From Streptomyces sp. XY006 (GTDB lineage: Bacteria; Actinomycetota; Actinomycetes; Streptomycetales; Streptomycetaceae), in assembly GCF_002237655.1 (NCBI RefSeq), contig NZ_NOKT01000026.1, positions 1 to 64,000 on the forward strand: a stretch of 64,000 bases of DNA, written 5' to 3'. The position numbers were made by a program, and so were the translations under genes. The notes under the pieces are model-generated. The model was not told the origin of the DNA, searched no databases, and saw nothing but the letters and a program-made list of their open reading frames with translations. Numbering within the stretch: the first letter of the stretch is position 1; the number at the start of each line of letters is the position of its first letter. Below are positions 18,519-27,356 of the stretch, in pieces.

Positions 18519-20684
18519 GTGAGCAGCGAGAACGGACAGGCGGACGGCGGTGCGGAGGGTGCGCCGCCCGAGCAGCTCGCGCTCATCCGGGAGAGCGTGC
18601 GCAAGGCGCAGACGCCCCGGGCCAAGCCGCGGACGTGGCGGGGCGCCGCGCTCGCCAAGGAGCTGCCCGTCGCCCGGGTGCTCGTCGACAAGGGCGTGCT
18701 CCACCTCGACCGGTACTTCGACTACGCGGTCCCCGAGGAACTGGACGAGCAGGCCCAGCCGGGCGTGCGGGTGCGGGTCCGGTTCGGGGCCGGGCGCCAC
18801 CGGGTGCGGGAGGGGCGCCGGGAGGGTGGCGGCCTGATCGACGGGTTCCTCGTCGAGCGGCTGCCCGAGTCCGACTACTCCGGGCCGCTGGCCGCCCTCG
18901 CCCAGGTCGTGTCGCCCGAGCGGGTGCTGAGCGAGGAGTTGCTGGGGCTGGCCCGGGCGGTCGCCGACCGCTACGCGGGCAGTCTCGCCGACGTCCTGCA
19001 GCTCGCCGTGCCGCCGCGCAACGCACGGGCCGAGCAGCGCGCGTCCCCAGAGCCCCTGCCCCCGCCGCCGGCGCCCGGGGCTGGGTCCTGGCAGCGGTAC
19101 GAGCGGGGAGCGGCCTTCCTGGAGTCGCTGGCCTCGGGCGGCGCCCCCCGGGCCGTGTGGAACGCGCTGCCGGGCCCGCAGTGGAGCGAGGAGCTGGCCC
19201 GGGCCGTCGCGGCGACGCTGGCCTCCGGCCGTGGGGCGCTCGTCGTCCTGCCCGACGGACGGGCCGTCGCCCGGGCCGACGCCGCGCTGACGGCCCTGCT
19301 GGGGGAGGGGCGGCACGCGGTGCTCACCGCCGACGCCGGCCCCGAGAAGCGGTACGCGCAGTGGCTCGCGGTGCGGCGGGGCTCCGTACGGGCCGTGATC
19401 GGCACCCGGGCCGCGATGTTCGCGCCGGTCCAGGACCTCGGGCTGGTCGCCCTCTGGGACGACGGGGACGACAGCCACAGCGAGCAGCACGCCCCGCAGC
19501 CGCACGCCCGCGAGGTGCTCCTGCTGCGGGCCGCCCAGGACAAGTGCGGCTTCCTGCTGGGCAGCTGGGCCTGCACGGTGGAGGCCGCGCAGCTCGTCGA
19601 GAGCGGCTGGGCGCGGCCGCTCGTCGCCGGGCGGGACCAGGTGCGCGCCGCCGCCCCGCTGGTACGGACCGTCGGGGACGGCGATCTCGCGCGGGACGAG
19701 GCCGCCCGGGCCGCCCGGCTGCCGACCCTGGCCTGGCAGGCCGTCCGGGAGGGCCTGCGGCAGGGGCCGGTGCTGGTCCAGGTGCCGCGCCGGGGATACG
19801 TGCCGCGCATGGCCTGTGCCGGCTGCCGGGCTCCCGCCCGGTGCCGGCACTGCTCGGGGCCGTTGGAGGCGCCGGACGGCGGTGCCCTGTGCTGCGCCTG
19901 GTGCGGCCGCGCGGAGGAGAGCTGGCACTGCCCGGAGTGCGGGTCCTTCCGGCTGCGCGCCACGGTGGTGGGGGCGCGGCGGACGGCCGAGGAGCTGGGC
20001 CGGGCCTTCCCGGCGGTGCCGGTGCGCACCTCCGGGCGCGAGCATGTGCTGGACACGGTGCCTGGGGCGCCCGCGCTGGTGGTGAGCACGCCGGGCGCGG
20101 AACCCGTCGCCGAGGGCGGTTACGCGGCGGCGCTGCTGCTGGACGGCTGGGCCATGCTCGGGCGGCCCGATCTGCGGGCCGGTGAGGACGCCCTCCGGCG
20201 GTGGATCGCGGCCGCTTCGCTGGTCCGGCCGCAGTCCGCGGGCGGCACGGTGGTGGTCGTGGCCGAGCCGACGCTGCGGCCGGTGCAGGCGCTGGTCCGG
20301 TGGGACCCCGTCGGGCACGCGGTGCGGGAACTGGCCGAGCGGGCCGAACTGGGCTTCCCGCCGGTGTCCCGGATGGCGGCCGTGTCGGGTCCGCCGGAGG
20401 CCGTCGCCGACTTCCTCCGTACGGCCGCACTGCCGCCGGAGGCCGAGGTGCTGGGGCCGGTGCCGCTGCCCGTCACCACGGCCGGGCGTCCCCGTCGGAC
20501 CGGGGCCCCGCCGCCGGGGGAGCAGTGGGAGCGGGCGCTGGTGCGGGTGCCGCCCGGGCGGGGAGCGGCGCTGGCCGCCTCGCTGAAGGCCGCGCAGGCC
20601 GCGCGGATGGCCCGGGGGAGCGCGGGTGGGAGCGGCGCGGGAGCCGCGGTCTGGGTGCGGATCGATCCGGCCGACATCGGCTGA
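18519..20684 (+). CDS. priA: PriA-like primosomal protein N', helicase motifs degenerate
   Basis: PriA restarts stalled replication forks. The 721-residue protein keeps the 3'-end-binding N-terminal region, the helicase-domain framework and the cysteine-rich zinc module (CAGC, CRHC, CAWC, CPEC; about 19810-19945). The ATP-binding Walker A is missing: where other PriA have a GSGKT loop this reads ALPGPQWSEELA, and the DEEH box is LWDDGDD. Loss of helicase motifs is a known trait of actinobacterial PriA, so it is not a local mutation. The GTG at 18519 is chosen because AAGAAT lies 6 nt before it (leaderless); an in-frame ATG at 18489 is the alternative. Confidence 0.9.
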   Translation: MSSENGQADGGAEGAPPEQLALIRESVRKAQTPRAKPRTWRGAALAKELPVARVLVDKGVLHLDRYFDYAVPEELDEQAQPGVRVRVRFGAGRHRVREGRREGGGLIDGFLVERLPESDYSGPLAALAQVVSPERVLSEELLGLARAVADRYAGSLADVLQLAVPPRNARAEQRASPEPLPPPPAPGAGSWQRYERGAAFLESLASGGAPRAVWNALPGPQWSEELARAVAATLASGRGALVVLPDGRAVARADAALTALLGEGRHAVLTADAGPEKRYAQWLAVRRGSVRAVIGTRAAMFAPVQDLGLVALWDDGDDSHSEQHAPQPHAREVLLLRAAQDKCGFLLGSWACTVEAAQLVESGWARPLVAGRDQVRAAAPLVRTVGDGDLARDEAARAARLPTLAWQAVREGLRQGPVLVQVPRRGYVPRMACAGCRAPARCRHCSGPLEAPDGGALCCAWCGRAEESWHCPECGSFRLRATVVGARRTAEELGRAFPAVPVRTSGREHVLDTVPGAPALVVSTPGAEPVAEGGYAAALLLDGWAMLGRPDLRAGEDALRRWIAAASLVRPQSAGGTVVVVAEPTLRPVQALVRWDPVGHAVRELAERAELGFPPVSRMAAVSGPPEAVADFLRTAALPPEAEVLGPVPLPVTTAGRPRRTGAPPPGEQWERALVRVPPGRGAALAASLKAAQAARMARGSAGGSGAGAAVWVRIDPADIG

Positions 20685-20742
20685 CCGGCCGGCCGCTCGA
20701 AGACGCCGTCCGGGAGCCCGGCCGCGTCGCCCGGACACGCGG

Positions 20743-20773
20743 CTGCCCTCCCGGGTGCGGTCCGGGAGGGCAG
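20743..20773. terminator. Shared hairpin between convergent priA and HTH gene
   Basis: ctgccctcccgg (20743-20754) pairs perfectly with ccgggagggcag (20762-20773) around a 7-nt loop. It can serve both convergent transcripts. Confidence 0.75.
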
Positions 20774-20788
20774 GGCAGAGGGGGGCTG

Positions 20789-21334
20789 TCAGCCGTTGCG
20801 CGGGCCGGGGAAGGCCGTCGGCCTCGCCTCGTCGCGCAGAGCCGGGCTGCCCGCGGTGGGCTGCGTCGGCATGGAGCGGGCGGCGGGGACCGTCGGGACC
20901 GTGGGCAGGCCGGTGGTCACGTTGACCGTGCGGCTGCCGGACGGCTCCGGCGTGTGCTCCGGCTCCGCCGTCGCGGTCTGCGCCGTGGCCCGGCGTGCGC
21001 CGTAACGGCGGTGGACCGCCTGCTTGGTGACTCCCAGTGCGGAGCCCACCGCGTCCCACGAGAAGCCGAGTGAGCGGTCGAAGTCCACGGCCGCCGTGAC
21101 CAGCGTCTCGACACTGTCCCGCAGCTCCTGGGCGAGACGTACGGTCGGGGCGGGGGCGCGTCCGTAGACGACGAAGCCCGTGGAGGGGCCGGAGCGGCGC
21201 GGGCGGTAGACGTTGCCCAGCTGGGCGGTGAGGGTGCGCAGTGCGTCCACCTGCCGGCGGACCCGCTCGATGTCCCGCACCAGCAAGTGCAGGCTGGCCC
21301 GAGCCTGGGCGTCGTGGGTTGCGTGGTCGGCCAT
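20789..21334 (-). CDS. Small HTH protein of unknown function
   Basis: A 181-residue protein. Residues ~1-60 are helical and heptad-like (HLLVRDIERVRRQVDALRTLTAQLG), which suggests dimerisation. The middle contains a helix-turn-helix, FSWDAVGSALGVTKQAVHRRYG, resembling sigma-region-4 or small regulator HTHs. The last ~70 residues are Thr/Pro-rich and probably disordered. The ATG at 21334 (MADHATHD) is chosen over TTG two codons upstream because GAGAGG precedes it at suitable spacing. It is probably a DNA-binding protein; target unknown. Confidence 0.85.
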   Translation of the reverse strand: MADHATHDAQARASLHLLVRDIERVRRQVDALRTLTAQLGNVYRPRRSGPSTGFVVYGRAPAPTVRLAQELRDSVETLVTAAVDFDRSLGFSWDAVGSALGVTKQAVHRRYGARRATAQTATAEPEHTPEPSGSRTVNVTTGLPTVPTVPAARSMPTQPTAGSPALRDEARPTAFPGPRNG

Positions 21335-21579
21335 GAACAAGCCTCTCGAACCGGCGTTGAAAGGAATGGGCCGCCATCGCGGCCCGTTGTGGTCAACTCT
21401 GTCTTGACCAACGCGGATTCGCTCTGCTGGTCACGGTGTGGGGGCGCGGGAGCATATGCGTGCGCCCGTTTGCGCCGGGCGTGCGCCTCGGGCTCCTGCC
21501 GCCGGCGGCGATCCGTTTCCGGCTCATAGACTTGGGCCTTGCACACGATCGCCCCCGACCGAGAGGCCGCCACCACCCC

Positions 21580-22512
21580 ATGAAGCTCGTCTTCGCCGGT
21601 ACCCCCGAGGTCGCCGTTCCCGCTCTGGACGCTCTCCTCGCCTCCGGGCGGCACGAGGTGGCCGCCGTCGTCACGCGGCCCGACGCGCCGGCCGGGCGCG
21701 GGCGCAGGCTGGTCGCGTCGCCCGTCGCCGAGCGGGCGGAGGAGGCCGGGATCGAGGTGCTGAAGCCGGCGAAGCCGAGGGACCCCGAGTTCCTGGAGCG
21801 GTTGCGGGAGATCGGCCCCGACTGCTGCCCGGTCGTCGCCTACGGCGCGCTGCTGCCCCGGGTCGCCCTCGACATCCCCGCGCACGGCTGGGTCAATCTG
21901 CACTTCTCGCTGCTGCCGGCCTGGCGGGGCGCGGCGCCCGTGCAGCACGCCATCATGGCCGGCGACGAGATCACCGGGGCCTCCACCTTCCTGATCGAGG
22001 AGGGGCTCGACTCGGGGCCGGTGTACGGCACGGTGACCGAGGAGATCCGGGCCACCGACACCAGCGGGGACCTGCTCACCCGGCTCGCCTTCGCGGGGGC
22101 CGGGCTGCTCTCGGCGACCATGGACGGGATCGAGGACGGCACGCTGAAGGCCGTGCCGCAGCCGGCCGAGGGAGTCAGCCTGGCCCCCAAGGTCAACGTC
22201 GAGGACGCCCACCTCGACTGGAACGCGCCCGCGCTGCGCGTCGACCGGGTGGTGCGGGGCTGCACGCCGGCGCCCGGCGCCTGGACCACGTTCCGCGGTG
22301 AGCGGCTCAAGCTCATCCAGGCCGCTCCCGTGCCCGAGCGGACGGACCTCGCCCCGGGGCAGATCGCGGCCGGCAAGAACAACGTGTACGTCGGCACCGG
22401 CTCCTACGGGGTCGAGCTGCTGTGGGTGCAGGCGCAGGGCAAGAAGCCGATGCGGGCGGCGGACTGGGCCCGTGGCGTGCGCATCGCCGAAGGGGAGCGG
22501 CTCGGCACCTGA
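21580..22512 (+). CDS. fmt: Methionyl-tRNA formyltransferase
   Basis: Formylates initiator Met-tRNA using 10-formyl-tetrahydrofolate. The 310-residue protein has the catalytic N-terminal domain with NLHFSLLPAWRGAAPVQ and the OB-like C-terminal tRNA-binding domain. ATG at 21580 follows GAGAGG and starts MKLVFAGTPEVAVPAL as in the family. A repeat-filled gap separates it from rsmB. Confidence 0.97.
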   Translation: MKLVFAGTPEVAVPALDALLASGRHEVAAVVTRPDAPAGRGRRLVASPVAERAEEAGIEVLKPAKPRDPEFLERLREIGPDCCPVVAYGALLPRVALDIPAHGWVNLHFSLLPAWRGAAPVQHAIMAGDEITGASTFLIEEGLDSGPVYGTVTEEIRATDTSGDLLTRLAFAGAGLLSATMDGIEDGTLKAVPQPAEGVSLAPKVNVEDAHLDWNAPALRVDRVVRGCTPAPGAWTTFRGERLKLIQAAPVPERTDLAPGQIAAGKNNVYVGTGSYGVELLWVQAQGKKPMRAADWARGVRIAEGERLGT

Positions 22513-22589
22513 CCCGCTCCCCGGGCGGGTTCCGGCTCGCCAGCGGTGCGCGCCGCGGATCCCGCCCGGCCGGCCCGTGGGCCCTGCCC

Positions 22590-22835
22590 GGCCACCCCGC
22601 GTGTCCCGTTGGGCCCACCCCTTGGGTCCCGCCGGCCACCTCGCGGGTCCCGCCGGGCTCACCACCCGCGTGTGTCCCGCCCGGTCCACACCATGTGTGC
22701 CGTCCGGCGGCCCCGTGGATCCCGGCCGGCCACCTCGCGGGTCCCGCCCGGCCCACATTCGGCCCACCACCCCCGTGTGTCCTGTCCAGCCCACCCCGTC
22801 TGTCCCGCCCTCCAGCCCACCTGCCCCGGGGCTCC
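22590..22835. repeat. Degenerate 22-27 bp tandem repeat tract between fmt and rsmB
   Basis: The 383-bp fmt-rsmB gap contains about ten imperfect copies of a unit close to GGCCCACCNCGNGTGTCCCGCC, for example ggccacctcgcgggtcccgcc at two sites (from about 22642 and 22732). Copies vary from 22 to 27 bp. Both strands can be read through as repetitive pseudo-protein, but neither reading looks like a gene. The rest of the gap holds only the rsmB upstream region. Confidence 0.75.
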
Positions 22836-22895
22836 TAGCCCGGTGCGGCGTAGGCTGGGGCGCGCACTTCCTCTCACCACCGGAGCACCTTTTTC

Positions 22896-24314
22896 GTGAG
22901 CGACCAGCCCCGTCGGCCCCGCCCGTCCGGCAAGCCCTACCGCCGGCCCAAGAAGGACCCCGTCCGCATCCTCGCCTTCGAGGCGCTGAGGGCCGTGGAC
23001 GAGCGGGACGCCTACGCCAACCTCGTCCTGCCGCCGCTGCTGCGCAAGGCGCGGGACAAGGGTGACTTCGACGCCCGGGACGCGGCGCTCGCGACCGAGC
23101 TGGTGTACGGGACGCTGCGGCGGCAGGGCACGTACGACGCGATCATCGCGACCTGTGTCGACCGGCCGCTCGGCGAGGTCGACCCGCCGGTGCTGGACGT
23201 GCTCGGCCTCGGCGCGCACCAGTTGCTCGGCACGCGCATCCCGACGCACGCGGCCGTGTCCGCCACCGTCGAACTCGCCCGGGTCGTGCTCGGCGACGGC
23301 CGGGCCAAGTTCGTCAACGCCGTGCTGCGCAAGGTCGCGCAGGACGACCTGGACGGCTGGCTGGAGCGGGTCGCGCCGCCGTACGACGAGGATCCCGAGG
23401 ACCATCTCGCCGTCGTGCACTCGCATCCGCGGTGGGTCGTGTCCGCGCTGTGGGACTCCCTGGGCGGCGGGCGCGCCGGCATCGAGGAGCTGCTGCGGGC
23501 CGACAACGAGCGGCCCGAGGTGACGCTCGTGGCGCGGCCCGGCCGGGCCACCGCCGAGGAACTGCTCGACGAGGACGCCGCCGTGCCGGGGCGCTGGTCG
23601 CCCTACGCGGTGCGGCTGAGCGAGGGCGGCGAGCCGGGCGCGGTGCCGGCCGTGCGGGACGGGCGCGCCGGGGTGCAGGACGAGGGCAGCCAGCTCGTGG
23701 CGATCGCGCTGGCCAACGCCCCGGTGGAGGGCCCCGACCGGCGCTGGCTGGACGGGTGCGCCGGCCCCGGGGGCAAGGCCGCGCTGCTCGGTGCCCTGGC
23801 CGCCGAGCGCGGTGCCCTGCTCGTCGCCTCCGAGAAGCAGACCCACCGTGCCGGGCTGGTGGCCCGGGCGCTGGACGGCAACCCCGGGCCGTACCAGGTG
23901 ATCGCCGCGGACGGGACCCGGCCGGCGTGGCGGCCCGGCAGTTTCGACCGGGTGCTGGTCGACGTGCCGTGCACCGGCCTCGGCGCCCTGCGCCGCCGCC
24001 CGGAGGCACGCTGGCGGCGCCGCCCCCAGGACCTGGAGGGCTTCGCGCCGCTCCAGCGCGGCCTGCTGCGCACGGCCCTGGAGTCGGTGCGGGTCGGCGG
24101 CGTCGTGGGCTACGCGACCTGCTCGCCGCACCTCGCCGAGACCCGGGCCGTCGTCGCCGACGTCCTCAAGCAGCACCCCGACACCGACCTGGTGGACGCG
24201 CGGCCCCTGCTGCCGGGCGTGCCGGATCTGGGCGACGGTCCGGACGTGCAGCTGTGGCCGCATCTGCACGGGACCGACGCGATGTACCTGGCGCTCATTC
24301 GCCGGACCGGCTGA
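22896..24314 (+). CDS. rsmB: 16S rRNA (cytosine-967-C5)-methyltransferase
   Basis: Methylates C967 of 16S rRNA. The 472-residue protein has an N-terminal NusB-like RNA-binding domain (about 25-165), the AdoMet site CAGPGGKAALLG, and both catalytic-motif cysteines in DVPCTGLGALRRRPEARWR and YATCSPH. The GTG start follows ggag. Its 3' end overlaps the convergent MMPL gene by 20 bp. Confidence 0.95.
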   Translation: MSDQPRRPRPSGKPYRRPKKDPVRILAFEALRAVDERDAYANLVLPPLLRKARDKGDFDARDAALATELVYGTLRRQGTYDAIIATCVDRPLGEVDPPVLDVLGLGAHQLLGTRIPTHAAVSATVELARVVLGDGRAKFVNAVLRKVAQDDLDGWLERVAPPYDEDPEDHLAVVHSHPRWVVSALWDSLGGGRAGIEELLRADNERPEVTLVARPGRATAEELLDEDAAVPGRWSPYAVRLSEGGEPGAVPAVRDGRAGVQDEGSQLVAIALANAPVEGPDRRWLDGCAGPGGKAALLGALAAERGALLVASEKQTHRAGLVARALDGNPGPYQVIAADGTRPAWRPGSFDRVLVDVPCTGLGALRRRPEARWRRRPQDLEGFAPLQRGLLRTALESVRVGGVVGYATCSPHLAETRAVVADVLKQHPDTDLVDARPLLPGVPDLGDGPDVQLWPHLHGTDAMYLALIRRTG

Positions 24315-26436
24315 CCCCCGCCCCGACGCTCTCCCGGGCCGCCGCGCCGCCGTCCTCCCGCGCCAGCCGGTGCGGCCACCACACCTTCGGGCCGACGTCC
24401 ATGAACAGGGACGTCACCAGGACCGAGCGCACGATGAAGGTGTCGATGAGGACGCCGAGCGCGACCGCGAAGCCGATCTCGGCGAAGCCGACCATCGGGA
24501 GGGTGCCGAGGGCGGCGAAGGTGCCGGCCAGGACCAGACCGGCCGAGGTGATGACGGCCCCGGTGGCGGCCAGGCCGGTGATCACGCCCGGCCTCGTGCC
24601 CTGGCGGGCCGCCTCCTCGCGGATGCGGGTGGTCAGGAAGATGTTGTAGTCGATGCCGAGGGCCACCAGGAAGACGAAGACGAACAGCGGGAAGTCGGTC
24701 GACTCCCCGGCGTAGTCGAAGACGTACCGGAACGCGAGCGCGCTGATGCCGAGGGCCGCCGCGAACGACAGGATCACCGTCCCGATCAGCAGCAGCGGGG
24801 CGATCAGGGCCCGCAGCAGGACGCCGAGGATCAGCAGCACGACGAGCAGCACCAGCGGGATGATCAGCACGTTGTCGTGCGTGGTCGCCCGGTCCATGTC
24901 GAGCAGGGCCGCCGTACCGCCGCCCACCCGGGCGTCGGCGTCCGGCACCGCGTGCACGGCGTCCCGGACCCGCTCCACCGTCTGCTTGGCGGCCTCGCTG
25001 TCGGCCGGGGCGGTCATGGTGGCCTCGAACAGGACCTTGCCCTCGAAGGCCGGTCTGGTGCCGGGCGGCAGGCCGAGGGACTGGGGGACCACGCCCGGCG
25101 TCGCCGCGACCGCGCGGCCCACCTGCACGGCCTGGGCCTGGTTGCTGATGATCACCAGGGGGTCACCGCTGCCCGCCGGGAAGTAGCGTGCCGAGACCTC
25201 CTGGCCGGTGATCGAGTCCGGCTTCCCGGTGAAGGCGTCGGCGTTGCCGATCCCCTCCGCGCGCAGCTGGATCAGGCCCAGCGAGCACACCGCCAGGGCC
25301 AGGGCCGTCACGGCCCAGGTCATACGGGGGCGGCGGGCGATCCGGCGTCCGGTGCGCGCCCAGATGCCGTGCTCGGTCGGGTCGGCGGCCCCGTAGTGCG
25401 GGATCACCGGCCAGAAGATCCACCGGCCGAAGACCACCAGCAGGGCCGGGAACAGGCTCATCATCGCGAGCAGGGCGACCGCGACGCCGATCGCGGCGAC
25501 CGGGCCGAGGCCCCTGGTCGAGTTCATCTCGGCGGCCAGCAGCACCAGCATGCTCAGCACGACCGTCGCGCCGGAGGCCAGCACGGCGGGGCCCGCGCGG
25601 TGCAGGGCCAGGGCCATCGCCTCGTGCCGGTCCTCGTGGCGGCGCAGCTCCTCCCGGTAGCGGGCGACCAGCAGCAGCGCGTAGTCCGTGCCCGCGCCGA
25701 AGACGAGCACCGTGAGGATGCCGGCGCTCTGCCCGTTGACGGTCAGGCCCGCGTGCTCGGCCAGCAGATAGATCAGCGCCTGTGCGGTGAACAGCGCGCA
25801 CACCACCGCGATCAGGGGGACCAGCAGCAGGGTCAGGCTGCGATAGGTGATGAGCAGCATGACGACGACGACCGCCATCGCCGAGAACAGCAGCGTCGAG
25901 TCGATGCCCTCGAAGGCCTCGGCGAAGTCCGCTGAGGTGCCGCCCGGGCCCGTGATGTGGACGGCCAGTCCGCCGCCGCCCTCGCCGACGTCGTCCCGGA
26001 TGGAGTCGACGGCCGGGGCGATCCGCTCCCAGCCCTGCTCGTCCATCGTGATCGGCACGAAGACCTGCGCCGCGCGCGGATCGGCCGGCCGGTCGAAGAC
26101 CGGGCCCCGGGTCTGCGCGCCGATGATCCCGTGGTCGCGCAGCTGTTTCAGCTGCCGGACGTCCTCGGCGATCTCCGCCCGGTCCTGCGGCGTCAGGCCC
26201 CCGTCGCGCGCGTAGATCACGACCGCCGGGATCTGCTCCGGCCGGAAGTCCTCCGACGCCTCCAGCACCTGCGTCGACTCCGCGGACCCCGGCAGCCACG
26301 AGGCCGCGTCGTTGTCCTGCGCGTCGGTGAGCTTCATGGCGAACGGCGCGGCCACGAACAGGATCACCAGCCACAGGGCCACCACCAGCCACTTGGCCCG
26401 CCGTCCGCAGACGAGATGCGCGACGCCCTGTTTCAT
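24295..26436 (-). CDS. MMPL/RND-family membrane transporter
   Basis: A 713-residue protein with the two-fold MMPL plan: a first helix (LVVALWLVILFVAAPFAMKL), a large extracellular loop, about five helices (including LLFSAMAVVVVMLLITYRS and GAGTDYALLLVARYREE), then a repeat of the pattern with GIDYNIFLTTRIREEA. The GxxxDY(A/N) charged motif in both halves is the family's proton-relay region. It probably exports a lipid or hydrophobic small molecule; substrate unknown. The ATG at 26436 follows GGAGGGGG. It is divergent from rpe with a 131-bp gap. Confidence 0.92.
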   Translation of the reverse strand: MKQGVAHLVCGRRAKWLVVALWLVILFVAAPFAMKLTDAQDNDAASWLPGSAESTQVLEASEDFRPEQIPAVVIYARDGGLTPQDRAEIAEDVRQLKQLRDHGIIGAQTRGPVFDRPADPRAAQVFVPITMDEQGWERIAPAVDSIRDDVGEGGGGLAVHITGPGGTSADFAEAFEGIDSTLLFSAMAVVVVMLLITYRSLTLLLVPLIAVVCALFTAQALIYLLAEHAGLTVNGQSAGILTVLVFGAGTDYALLLVARYREELRRHEDRHEAMALALHRAGPAVLASGATVVLSMLVLLAAEMNSTRGLGPVAAIGVAVALLAMMSLFPALLVVFGRWIFWPVIPHYGAADPTEHGIWARTGRRIARRPRMTWAVTALALAVCSLGLIQLRAEGIGNADAFTGKPDSITGQEVSARYFPAGSGDPLVIISNQAQAVQVGRAVAATPGVVPQSLGLPPGTRPAFEGKVLFEATMTAPADSEAAKQTVERVRDAVHAVPDADARVGGGTAALLDMDRATTHDNVLIIPLVLLVVLLILGVLLRALIAPLLLIGTVILSFAAALGISALAFRYVFDYAGESTDFPLFVFVFLVALGIDYNIFLTTRIREEAARQGTRPGVITGLAATGAVITSAGLVLAGTFAALGTLPMVGFAEIGFAVALGVLIDTFIVRSVLVTSLFMDVGPKVWWPHRLAREDGGAAARESVGAGVSRSGE

Positions 26437-26567
26437 GGCAGCCCCCTCCGCGGAAGGGCCCCGCGAGGTGCGCGGGGAACCGTGCGGCGGGCCTCGTCCG
26501 GCCCGCACCCAACAGACCACCCGGGACCGATGCCCGCAACCCCCGCAGGGCATGGCAGTCTTAGGAC

Positions 26568-27254
26568 ATGGCCGTGCAGATCAACCCCAGCATCCTGTCC
26601 GCCGACTTCGCCCGCCTCGCGGACGAGGCGAAGGCCGTGGAGGGAGCCGACTGGCTCCACGTCGACGTCATGGACAACCATTTCGTCCCGAACCTCACGC
26701 TCGGCGTGCCGGTCGTAGAGTCGCTCGCCCGTGCGACGGACACCCCGCTGGACTGCCATCTGATGATCGAGGCCCCCGATCGCTGGGCGCCCCAGTACGT
26801 GGAAGCGGGGGCCGGTTCCGTCACCTTCCACGTCGAGGCCGCCGCCGCCCCGGTCCGGCTCGCGCGGGAGATCCGGGCCAAGGGCGCCCGTGCCTCCATG
26901 GCGCTGAAGCCCGCGACCCCCATCGAGCCGTACGAGGACCTGCTCCCCGAGCTCGACATGCTGCTGATCATGACGGTCGAACCGGGCTTCGGGGGACAGG
27001 CCTTCCTCGACATCATGCTTCCGAAGATTCGGCGCACCCGCGAGTTGATCAACAAGCACGGACTGGAGCTCTGGCTCCAGGTCGACGGCGGAGTTTCCGC
27101 GTCCACCATCGAGCGCTGCGCCGACGCCGGAGCCGACGTCTTCGTGGCCGGATCGGCGGTCTACGGGGCAAACGACCCGGCAGAGGCGGTACGTGCACTA
27201 CGCAGCCAGGCCGAGGCGACGACGGCGAAGGCCTCCTGGGCCTGCGACCACTGA
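26568..27254 (+). CDS. rpe: Ribulose-phosphate 3-epimerase
   Basis: Interconverts ribulose-5-phosphate and xylulose-5-phosphate in the pentose phosphate pathway. The 228-residue TIM barrel has NPSILSADFARL, HVDVMDNHFVPN, DCHLMIE and the GFGGQ phosphate-binding loop. CAGTCT ends 6 nt before the ATG, a weak match to a leaderless -10. The sugar-responsive SorC-type regulator follows after 102 nt. Confidence 0.97.
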   Translation: MAVQINPSILSADFARLADEAKAVEGADWLHVDVMDNHFVPNLTLGVPVVESLARATDTPLDCHLMIEAPDRWAPQYVEAGAGSVTFHVEAAAAPVRLAREIRAKGARASMALKPATPIEPYEDLLPELDMLLIMTVEPGFGGQAFLDIMLPKIRRTRELINKHGLELWLQVDGGVSASTIERCADAGADVFVAGSAVYGANDPAEAVRALRSQAEATTAKASWACDH

Positions 27255-27356
27255 GCCACAGCAAAGTGAACGGCTCTCATCAGGGCTGATCATCCGCGCC
27301 GGATCTGCAAGGATGAACGGCGAATCCAGAGTGTGAACAGCAGTGAGGAGATCGCC

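Noticed and set aside
22659..24269. Minus-strand frame through the fmt-rsmB repeat tract (GRDTRGW-like repeat protein)
   Set aside because: Most of it lies opposite rsmB, and the repeats only read through because of the GC pattern; no start signal or family resemblance.
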